DNA of 64,000 bases from Cardinalis cardinalis (Eukaryota; Chordata; Aves; Passeriformes; Cardinalidae): contig JACDOX010000152.1 of NCBI GenBank assembly GCA_014549065.1, forward strand, positions 124,001 through 188,000, written 5' to 3'. The position numbers were made by a program, and so were the translations under genes. Below, piece after piece: positions 25,331 through 36,200 of the stretch. Each line of letters opens with the position of its first letter. Position 1 is the first letter of the stretch. The notes beneath the pieces were generated by a model that had not been told where the DNA came from, did no database searches, and worked only from the letters and a program-made list of their open reading frames with translations.

Positions 25331-28065
25331 TTGCCTGGCAGACTTTAATATCTGGAACCCAATTTTCAGAAAATGGTTTNATTCGCTTCAGCTGGTATAA
25401 AAAGAACTCAAAATCAGTTCTAGAAATCAGAAATCAGGTTTCTGAAATTCTGAAAATTCATTGGGTGCCATTTATATCTCTGGAAAGTGGCCTCAAAATG
25501 TTACCAGTGATGTAAGTGAAGAATTCAGATTTATTAATACCTTGCATCTGCTGCACATGTAAACAACCACAAAATATTTAGGGCAATGGAGAACAGGATC
25601 CAGAGAGAGCACCCAGGGGTTTCCCATGAGTCCAGTGTCCAGCACATCTCATCTGCACATTTTACTGATTCATCTTAAGGCCTCAGAAATTGAACTGTTT
25701 CAAACAAGAAGCAAAGCTATAAAGGCAGATTTTCTTTACCATAAAACTATTTGTGTCCCCTAAATTTTACTGAAATCAGCACAAGTGTACGCCCTGCATG
25801 AATCTGGGCTTTCGTGACAAAGCATCATCACATCTACAGTGGTCAAAATTCATGATGATTTGCAGTGCCTGAAGTCTATAAGATAACTTTGTTTGAAGCT
25901 GAGTTTTAAAAGTTTTGAATGGCAGATGGGACATATGCTATAGATACTACATAAAATGGAATTTTTGTTGAATTTAAAACACAAAGTGACCTTTGCAATG
26001 TGTTCTTATGTTTATTTGGAAATGAGCCAACAAAAATAAAAGTTCATTTTCTGTACCCCTAAAAAAGAAAACATTTTCTTTGTCCTGTGAAAAAATGTTT
26101 GTGAAAAAATACCCAACAATAAAAAAACCTCTCCTCATAGTATTTTAATTACAGCCAAATACCTCACTCAAGAATCCTCGTGTAACCTACACTGGATCAT
26201 GCCATCTGTGTGAAGATGTTTTGCAATTATGCCAGTACTTTCAGCCCAGATGACTCAGAATGGGTGGTGCTTATAAGGAGGAGAATCCAGACCCTTTTGT
26301 CCTTCACAGAAATCCAGGCCTGTTCAGTATTCCTGAGCTGCTGCAGTTTGACAACCAAGTTGTCTTTTCTTAGCAGGAAAATTATCCTACTTTGGCCCCC
26401 ATGGCCACACTGCCTCTGGCACCTGAGTGTGGTTGGCTTTGATAACCAGGAAAGTGAGATATTCAGGATCTGGGGAAGGTCAGAGTCCCTTAATGCTAAT
26501 GAGGTAGTCACATAATGTTGAAGGTGTGTCTGCTGAGGGCTTGTCTGCCCTTTAAACCATGATCTATTCAGAAGTATCCAGACTATTTTTAACTTATTAC
26601 ATCCACAGTTTGACAAGTCCAGAAAACTATCAGTGTTTAGTCAGGGGACATTTTCTGTGAATATTTCTAGTCTTCTATTTTGGGTAAAGTAATGAAATAA
26701 ATCCAAGTCAAAGGTAAAATGCCTCAATAAGAAGCCAAACAGATTATTGAAGAGAAAAGATTAATGCTACTTTTCAGGTAGAATGTCTTTCTCCTGCCCT
26801 GCCAATTCAACATTGGAACCAGCCTCATCAGCATAGGAATGAACTGGCCTCAGTTTCTCCAGCCAGCCAGAGTTTGCAGGTCCAAATTCCATACACCTAC
26901 ACTGGGAGAGAGGGCTCTGTGGGGAGTGGAGGAGGGACTGAGGAACACACTGTTTGCTTTGCTGCAAGCAAGATATCACTAGACCCTCCTTTCTCTTCTA
27001 TACTGAGCAGAGCTATGGGACAGCTGTTGCAGTAACTCATTTTCCCTTTTAATTCTGAGTATTTCCTGCCTCTCTTTGTATGCCTGCACTATTAAGTTAA
27101 GCAAAGAGCACTTAATTGGCAAGTTCATAAAGGTCTATCAAACTCTTTATAAAAGAGAGGTAGTACTTTCTCTGATAAGCTTCAGCACTCTGCTTAGTCA
27201 TCATACTTTATTATCCTGTATCACAACGTCTAGCTCACTCACAAAAGTCACAGCTTAGGACTCTTAGGAAACTGTGGATAGTTCTCTCCATAACTATTCT
27301 TCTTATGGACACTGCTTTTTAAAAAATCTTTAAAATGAGAAGTAATATCTCAGTTCAGCTAAATCAGTAAAACAAGTTTTAAAAGAGATGTCTGTTCAAA
27401 NCACATTTCATTTCCTCTCCTTGTTCTGTACACGACATTTAATAAAATACAAAAATCTTTTATGGCTATCCAGCAGCTAACATCAACAACAGTTGGTAGT
27501 AAGAAGAATGGTGAATTTATTGACTATACCATGCAGGATGCAAGTTCAGCTGCTTCTGGTACAGAATCTGTATCAGTCTGATATTAAATCTTTATGCTGG
27601 GCTACAAACAGCAAATTCACCATTTATATTTGCCAGACTTCAGCGTCACTATTTCCCGAGAGACTTTGATTACACCATAAATTCTGATGGCAATTACCAA
27701 ACTAACCCTTTGTCATACTGCGTTTTCTTTAACTGATGGCCTAAATTCCTGGCAGGAAAAGGTTCATCTGATAAAAGCTACAAAACATTATTAAGAAGGA
27801 GTTGCGTGTTATATATAACCTATTTAAGGATCTACTGAGTATCTAACCTCAGAAAAGTTAGTGAAGAAAGTTTGTTCCTTTTACTTCATTGCCGCCATAT
27901 TAAAACATAGTTTGCTTTGGAGCAGAGTAAGTGTTGCCACCACTGTGCATGAGGAGGCACAGCTGAAGCATTCTGTCTGACAAATAATTTGAACCCAAAA
28001 TGAAACATTTCTCACTCTGAGATTGCAGATGCTTTCTACATGAGCATTAGTATGAGGTGCCATGG

Positions 28066-28190
28066 TACCATATCCAGCTTTGTGGGACTGAGGCACAGGC
28101 TGGTTAAGTGCTGTGTCCAGAATTACCCAGCAAGTCCAACAGCAGAGTAGGAAACAGGGTGTAATTCCCCTAGTGAGCCTTCTATGCCGG
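28066..28190 (-). mobile_element. MIR-like SINE relic, reverse orientation
   Basis: ACTGAGGCACAGGCTGGTTAAGTG, followed by GTCCAGAATTACCCAGCAAG and AGCAGAGTAGGAAACAGG, parallels the complement of MIR (ACTGAGGCACAGAGAGGTTAAG...TGCCCAAGGTCACACAGC...GGCAGAGC). The three blocks occur in correct order and spacing. It is clearer than the copy near 25.2 kb. Confidence 0.6.
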
Positions 28191-29255
28191 GTCCAACAAG
28201 CTGAGGGATATAAAACACACAGATTAATTATTTTTTCTGAACAAAGAGCAGGCTTTTAAGTCAATTGCTTTACGCATCTGGCTTCAACCAGCAGTGTAAA
28301 CCATGCCATGCTCTGAAAAGCAGATTATAAGAAGATCATTAATCATATGTATATTAGAAAGCAATCCCTACCCAGGTAAAGCGGTGCAGAGTGACCAGGA
28401 TGTCCTTCCATCACAGCTGCACGCCACTGGATCAGTCCATGTTTGTTTCCACAGCCTCTTCATCCTACTAGGTATGACAACCCTGTTGTTTCCTCATTCT
28501 CAATATCTGGATGTGATTAAAGTTTAAAAAAGTCAAATATTATGGCCTATGTTCTGGTATTTATAAAATTTTTCATTGTTCTCACTATTCTGAAAAATTA
28601 AAGGTAGAAAAAAATTACAACCATAAAAATATACATCTATCCATATGAGACAGGAGAAATAGGTTTAAAGTCTTTACAAAAGACTTAATGTGAAAGGAGC
28701 TGCCAGGTTCTGGAAGAATGGGTGTGGGGGTCTTTACTAGCATGAAGCCATGCGAGTTTGTTGCAGAGAGAAGCACAGCCTGAACTTCGGGGGAAAATGC
28801 ACAGACCCAACAGACTTATGAGTATTAACATCTCAACCCAGGGTCATGCAATGCACCATGAGGGAGGGATACACGTTCAAGGGGGAATATGTAGGAGATG
28901 GTTTGGGAAGGCTGCACATGAGGAAAGGAGGAGGGCAACATGCATCCTTCAAAAAGTCAAGAGAAACCCCACAGGGGTATGGCCCACTGGGCTCTCCCCC
29001 TTTATTCAAATAAAGTTGATTTTTGCAGGATTCCTCTGTCTCCTTTGCAGACACTGGCCTTTCACATCGTGATTTTCCACACAATATGTAACTCCCTTAA
29101 TTATACAACCCCCTTCGTGGTTATATTGTGCAATACCCAATTGTATCAGGCTGCTGTTCATAATGGACCAACACAGCTCACGACACGGAGGGAAAAACCT
29201 GGGATTTGTTCCTGACTTCTCGTGGAAGTCAGTGGAATTTGGGGCAACACAATAC

Positions 29256-29337
29256 ACAAATATTGGGCTACCAGAGACAATGCAGGAGTTCGTCCTTATC
29301 CTTTACAAATATTGGGCTGCTAGAGAGGAGCCAGGAG
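29256..29337. repeat. 49-bp imperfect tandem repeat
   Basis: ACAAATATTGGGCT starts at 29256 and again at 29305, and each copy is followed by a related segment (CCAGAGACAATGCAGGAG versus GCTAGAGAGGAGCCAGGAG). It lies about 200 bases upstream of the ACTR2 CpG island. Origin unknown. Confidence 0.75.
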
Positions 29338-29504
29338 ATCATACTTATCTTTTCCTTCATTCAGAACCCATCACACAAATGCACACTGCTCGCCAGGCAG
29401 ACCTGGGCAAGGCCTCCTGGGAGAAGTTCCTCCAGGATGTCGAGCTATGGAATAACACAACATTCATGGCAAACAGCTTTTAAGAGCTCCTTGATTTCGC
29501 CAGT

Positions 29505-30260
29505 GCGAGGAGAGAGAGGAGAGAGACCCCCGCGGGGAGGGGAAGGCGTGAGGGAGGAAGGCGAGTCGCCCCTCAGGCGACCCCTCCCCGCCTGGGCATG
29601 GGTAGGAGACGAACACAAAGAGCCGACCTGGCAGGTTGGGGTGACTCGGGAGCCTTGGGGCACCTCGAGGGCTCGGTTTCGGGACCGCTTTGCCGCCCGT
29701 GTCCCCCCTCCACCGCTGCCGCCACGGCCGCCGCCATGGCAACGGGGGCGGAGCCGGCGGTGGGCGGGGCGGTGGGGCGCGCTGACGGCTTCCGGCGTGC
29801 GCGCGCGGGCGGGCGGCGCGCTCGGGGGGCCCGGCGGAGGTCGGGGCGGTGCCGGTGTCGCGGTCGGTGTCGGTCCCGGTGCGGAGCCGTGTCGGTGTCG
29901 CAGCGATGGACACGCTGGGCAGGAAGGTGGTCGTGTGCGACAACGGCACCGGGGTGAGTCTGTGCGGGCGGCGCCGGGACCCGCCCTGCTGCCGGGGCGG
30001 AGGGGAAGGGGAAGCCGGGTGGCTCCCCCCGGACCCGGCCCGGCTTCCTGCCGGCACCACCCGCGGGCCGCGCCCGCCCGGCCTTGCTGCCGCCGCCGGG
30101 CCCGGCCGCCATCCCGGCGCTCTGGCGGGCCCGCGGAATGAATGGGCGGGGGGGGCTGGCGGCCCTCGGCCGGTGTCCCCGTGCTCCCGAACCGCGGGCA
30201 CCGCCGGCGCTCTGCGGCGCTGGGGCTGCTCTGCCCGCCCCCGGCCCCTCCGCGTTCTCA
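29505..30260 (+). promoter_or_regulatory. ACTR2: ACTR2 CpG-island promoter and 5' UTR
   Basis: A dense CpG island surrounds the first coding exon. No TATA box is visible. Recognisable elements just upstream of the start codon include a YY1-type GCCGCCATGGC (29730-29740), a perfect GC box GGGCGGGGC (29762-29770), a CRE half-site TGACG (29783-29787) and an ETS site CTTCCGG (29789-29795), followed by GC repeats containing GTGCGCGCGC (NRF1-like). This is the usual architecture of a constitutive housekeeping promoter with dispersed starts. The transcription start is not defined by sequence; the 5' UTR probably begins within roughly 29780-29880. Confidence 0.8.
29906..29953 (+). CDS. ACTR2: ACTR2 coding exon 1
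   Basis: Encodes residues 1-16, [16 protein letters not shown], ending with the first phosphate-binding loop, and is followed by a GTGAGT donor. The ATG sits in AGCGATGG (G at +4), an adequate Kozak context, and is the only start that gives the Arp2 N-terminus. Confidence 0.98.
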
Positions 30261-33200
30261 TTTTACCGTCGAGATCCTGGTTTCTCTACGTGACCTGAGC
30301 GGGTCTCCATGTAGCAACGCGCGTTTAGACAAAAATACTGATTTAAAAAAAATTCTGAATGAGCGCATTATGCATTGAGCAGTTAGGATGTGTCCTGTGT
30401 CTGCAGTATTATTCATTTAGAGAAATGTTTAGGGGCTTTGGTGGGGGTTTTTTGTTTGATTTTTTTTTGGCAGCTGCTGTTCAAAATAGAGCATCATCCT
30501 TTCCTTAATACCTCTCTAATCTGCCACGTACCTCCAAACTGGCATTTTTTTAATGAAAGGTTTTTTCCCCCTCCTTTCCACCTTTTCTGGCCTCCGTCAG
30601 CGTGCGGGCACCCGCTGGAAATCCATCCTTTTGTCAGGCTATGAGGCACCTTGGCAGGAAGTGAAAAAGATACCATTTTAAAGCAGGAAGAGATCAGATG
30701 CTATCGGGGGATATTTCCCCTTGGTAATTTTTTTAGCAGTCTAGGGTTTCCCCTAGTAAATCAGTATTATGTGGAGAGTTACCTTAACTGGTGGTGCATT
30801 AAGATCTCTTGAATGGCAAAAAAAAAAAGGTGTTTTTTTTTTTATAAATGGATACTTGCAATAAGTAGGTTTGTTTTTTTTTTTTTAAATAAGCCTAGGA
30901 AAGAATAGTTGAGACAAAGGATTATTTTATTGGAGATTGAGCATCCTAAATTAGAGGGTTTTTCAATTAGTATCTGAAATTGTTGCAATGGTTCAGGAAG
31001 AAGAAGGTCATATTTGACAGTTCAGGGATTTGACAGTTTTGCTGTCTTCTTTAACCCTCATATAGCAAAAATTATCTTTAATAGGGCTAGAGCTCAGAGC
31101 CTTTGGGCACTTTTTACACTATCATTTAGAAAAAGGAAAGAAGAAGAGATAGCATTTTCTTGTTACAAAGGGAGATGGAAGCTGCTTTATGGTTTGTTTT
31201 TAGTTTGAGGGTTTTTTTGTTGTTGGGGTTTTTGTGTTGGTTTTTTTTTTCTGGTTCTTTAATATTCCTATTGGGAGGCCCAAATATAAAAAAAAAATAA
31301 AATCAGAGCTTCATCCATTGGTGTGGTACTTTATATGGCAATAATGACTGAGTTGTAAAATGTTTAGTGTATTGGTGGTGACAGCAGTGTTGTGCCTTGG
31401 CTGGTCTCAGGTGTGACGCGGGATAAAAGCAATTTTTCCAACCAGATTTCCCAACCTGGGTGTGCCACACACATTTCTTTACAACCTGGGTATCTGTGTG
31501 AATTCCAGAGACATCTTGGATCCGTAGAGTTTTTCCCTTGGTGAGTTGGACCAGCAGGATATAAATAACCACAAGAGTGGAAGGTGCCTTCGTGGTGCAA
31601 GAGGAGGGGCCTGTGTCACTTCAGCCTGTGTGGCTTTGGGTTCTTTTAGACTTTGGGCAGAACAATGTGTGTCTGGAGGCCGCAGAGCTCCTTGGGTGGG
31701 AGAGCAGGGTGTCAGAAGTAATTGTGAAATCCATCAACTCAAAATATTCACATTGATTTGGGGTAACTGAACGAGCGTTGAGATAACAAAGCTGGACAAA
31801 AATTCCATTCAGTAAAACTTTTGAGTCTCAATTGCATGTTGAGATATCAAGTAGTTCTATATTGTCAAACCAGTATTTTGGTAATAATATTTTGCCTATG
31901 TGACAAGAGATGTCTTATTTTAGAGTTATTTCTGCAATCTCACACTTTAAAGCATGATTGAAATTAAATCTCTTAAGTGTCAGAAAACTTATAGATAAAA
32001 AATGGAGAATATCTTTGGAAAAATCAGGTGAATTTTTAACATTAGGCTTGTCTTTGAAATTTAGTGTTCTTGTTAGGCTGCAGTAGGACCTCTGATGATA
32101 GGCAGCAGCCTGTCTTTGAGGAAGAGGTGAGTGACTCGAAGGAAGTTTCTTGCAACATGCGGTGTGGGAGGCGGGCAATGGCAGCTCAAAGGTCTGGAGT
32201 GTTAGAGGTGGATTCTTATTGTTAGAGGCCAAACAGACAGTTACTTATTGGCCTGTAAAATTGCTGTAGCTGTATTTAGGGTTTTTGTTTGAGAGTTGTA
32301 TCAGTGGAAAGGATCAAGCACAGAGATGTGATAAGAATATTAGTATTCATTTTAAAACCAGTCACGTGACTTGTTTGCAAGCTTCCTCATTCTTTTAGTT
32401 TGAAAGAACACTTATACATGCAAGTTCTTAGTGTTTGATGACTCAGTAGGAAGTGAAAGACTCGATATAAACCACAGTGAAATGGAGAAGAAACTATATA
32501 TGGTAAAAATTGTTACATACATGGTCTTGCACACAGGCAGACTAAGTAGCTGTTCTTAGAACATTCTGAATGTATAGCAAATATGTGCAAAAACAAATGA
32601 TGATTTAGTTCTTGCAGAAATGGGTAAATTCATGGAGTGCTGGTGTTATTGTTGGAAACATGAGCATTGTACTGAAATTGTTCAATAATTGGTTTGAGGG
32701 GTGTGCGTGGCAGGAGGTGGAAGAGAAGTGCACTGTACTTAAATTAGAGAGTTTCAAACTGAGAGTAGCAGAACAGTGAGTGTTTAATGTTGAGCCTTAG
32801 AAAAGAGAAGCTGTTCCAGATTACTGCAGTTTATAATGTTTACTTGAAGATTTTGAAGGATTTTCTGTAAGGGACAGGAAGGAGAGGTATCTTACATTTC
32901 CTGTACCCCTTCAAAAAATCTAAGAGTCCAAAGTCTGTTATTGTACAGATCTGTGCATTTTCCTGTTGGTGGTTTTACTGAGCCTGTTTCTTCAGCCATG
33001 ATAGGCAATGTTAGGTGATCACAAACCAACTGAACCAGCTGAATATTCAGGATAGTGTCAGGGAGAATACTACAGTGGGGGTGTCCCCATTGATGGGGAA
33101 GCTGACAAAGAAGGCTCACTTGTTCTTATCTTCCCCAAATTTTTATGTAGACTGGAAGGGGAAATTTCAAATTTGAAGTCAAGTTAAAATTCTGTCCTTT

Positions 33201-36200
33201 CTGTCTGTGGCAGAGTCTATCAAACTTTGTAAAATGTAATTTTTAAGGCTCTCTGTTCAGGCCAGAAAGAGGTGGGAAACATACTATCGGTGTCCAAGCT
33301 TATTCTCGCTCATTGTAGTTTGCATCAATTAAATCTGGTTTTGATTGTGTTTTAGGCTGGTTGGAGAAATGACAGTCTTCTTTTAAAACCTAGAATTTGT
33401 TAATTTCCCAGGAAGATGCATCAAGATCTTAAGGCAAAAAGAGGCTGGAAGTTACTATTCATATCAAATAGTAAGAATTTTTGTGGTTTTGTAGGTCAGC
33501 AGTTTTTAGGTCAGTATAGTTGTATGTGATTCTGAGAGGTGTTTTGAAGGTTGCCCAAGAGACACTGATTTTTGTGCAGTAGTTGTTTTGCTTGCATACA
33601 TTAGGGTTGCTATATAAATACTGGGGGTTTAAAAATTTGAGTAGTGAAGCGTCTTGAGGGGTTGTTCCAGGAGTTTGTTTTAAAGATTTATTTAGATATT
33701 CCTTATCCTGTTACTTCTGATGTACTGGTGTATTTGGGAATGTGATCCAGAAGTGCTTGTGGCTGCTCTTTGCTTTCTCATAGCAGCACTGCATTCTTGA
33801 ATCACAGATTAGATCTATACAACTCCTAGGCAGGTCTGGCCTTAGTATAACCAAAAGAATTGATAAATACTTGCCTTTTCAGAGTATTCTGGGTTTGAAG
33901 TAGAGTTAGGGAAATGAGTTGTGTACACAGTGTCATTCCTCAGGTATTCCAAACAGCTCTGCCTTTGGAGGGCAAGCACTGAAGTAGTGAAAGAAACTAG
34001 GGTCACAAAAAAAAATCCTTTCTCCCCTCTATTACCCCAGATTTAATTAAAATATCTATTGGTTTTGTCTCTAACCGGCTCTCTAAATTTCTTTCCACAG
34101 CAGGTGCCCTTTTTTACTGCAATAAGGTGAATAATTAGGAGCAGCAGCACAAATGACTTTTCATGTTACCATTAGTGTAATGACAGAATTCCTCTCAGCT
34201 GCAATTAGCTGTACTCTTTGCTGGGATAATTGTTCCGTGGCAGTCTTCAGACCTTGCTTCAGAAAACTCAGCGAATATTTAGAAAATTCTAGCAGATGGC
34301 TTTTAATACAACCTGCAGTGGATAATTACATTTTGGGACAGGGTCCCATGGAGTCTGTGAATTGCCTGTCCTTAAAGGTTCCCAGCAGCCAGCTGGTCCA
34401 AGCTCTGAGCAGGCTGCTCAGAATTCAGCAGTGACTGGTTTGAGCCCAGTGTTGGATGAGACAGCTCCTGAGGGTCCCTCCAACCCGAGGGATCCCAGGG
34501 TGCTGGGTTCCTTCTGCTGCACCTCATTGCTTGGGTGATTTTGCAGATGAAAATGTTTTTGCTCTGGCATGTTAATATAGCCTAGTATGCAAACTGTGCA
34601 TCAGAGTAAAACAGGAGTGTTCTCTGTATGAGCTGCAGGCAGAACAGTAGGGTATGATACATGAAAGTACCCTATCAAAATAGGAGAGCTGAAGAGCACA
34701 ATTTGCTGATCCCAATGAACTGAATGTCTTGCTGGCGCATTTAAAGTTCACATTTTACAACTGAACTTCCTCTAGTGACTATATATTTTTTTATTGTTCA
34801 GTAAATTGTCATTGTTTTCTTAGTGTCTTGGAACCCAGTGATATAAAGCTTCCTTTTGTATATATTTGGGTAATAAACACCCTTTTCATCCTGTTTGGTG
34901 TGAACTGCCATCATCTGAGGTTTTGGTTTTGCTGTTGGTTTTAGAAGTGCTTGCAGCAGACTTTATCCTTAAAGGAAAGCTTCAAAATTATGAAACTTTG
35001 AGAAATCTGTCTGAATTGCTAGTTCACATTTGAACGCTTTTTACAAGACTATAAAACTTGAATTCACAAGCTTTTGGGGCTTTTTCTGCTATGTAATTCA
35101 TTATACCATGTGTTCTAATTGGAGAAGTGATTTAATTAGGTTTCATAGGGTACTCATTATACAGTGATCCATTACAAAATTACAGATTTCAGGTTGCTAG
35201 AGGACTTTTTTAATAGAGTGGCAGGAAATCCAAATTCAGACACTGGACTCTTTTGCACCTTGCAATGTACCTATTCATTTTAAACTGTTTCTCAAAAATC
35301 TGATAGTCTTGATTCAGAAAACATTCTGGAAAATACTTTTACTCAGTTTTAAAAATTTATGCATTATCTAAAATGTGTAAAATTGATTTGAAAGTATAAA
35401 TTAAATTGGTTTCTAGTGGGGCACATGCTCTTAAATTTTGAATTTTAATTTTTTACCCCAAACCAGGTTTCTATTTGTAAACAAAAATAATGCATATTCT
35501 AATAAAATTATTTCTTCCTTTTCAGTTTGTGAAATGTGGCTATGCAGGCTCGAATTTTCCTGAGCACATTTTTCCAGCTTTGGTTGGCAGACCCATTATA
35601 AGATCAACTGCTAAAGTAGGAAACATTGAAATCAAGGTAATTTTTTTTTATTGTTATTTCTTTCTGACAGATAAAAATATTTAGGGCAGCTTCTGACTTG
35701 TGTAATGTTTGGAAATGTTTTTTCCTTAACTGCCTTTTATGCTCTTTCAGTATCTCTTGATTCATTTCTGTATTGAATTTTAGCCTGTCACAAACTACAA
35801 AGTTAAGAAGAGGGTACTCTAAAACATTGGAGGCCTTCAGATAGTACACCTGAGGAGGCAGCAATAGGACTTGAGTGGTTCTGGGCAGAAAGGGGCTTCA
35901 AATGCCAATAACGCAAATGGTGTCAAGATCAGAAGGCAGAAATCAGACAGAAGTGACTGACTGTCACCAAGCTGTCGTGTGGGATTTTGAGACAGTGCTG
36001 AAGAACTGCTGGAGCTTCCCGGTTTTTCTGTATGGTTTGCTTTCTACTCAGAGTTGATCATCTGTGATCTTGTATGAGATGTTAAACCTTGGCTGTGTTT
36101 GCGTTTCATTGTTTCTATGGTTTTCGTTTTCTTTTTGCTGTTGATGGACATAGGTGCTCCACACCAGTTAGAGATGGAGAGGCTCTGTTCAGGCTACTTT

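Larger units (their letters stand above)
24823..29504. other. Unassigned sequence upstream of ACTR2 with ancient repeat relics
   Basis: Two MIR-like relics (25195-25330 and 28066-28190) and a 49-bp tandem repeat (29256-29337) are listed separately. An open, exon-like minus-strand segment at 26767-26916 is described under findings. The stretch 28720-29120 has an AATAAA preceded by a pyrimidine-rich segment that could be part of a degenerate LTR. No gene was recognised. Confidence 0.3.

Noticed and set aside
30084..30378. Open frames continuing from ACTR2 exon 1 and other frames across the CpG island
   Set aside because: GC-rich sequence has few stops; the true exon ends at the GTGAGT donor at 29954 and the continuing peptides are intronic.
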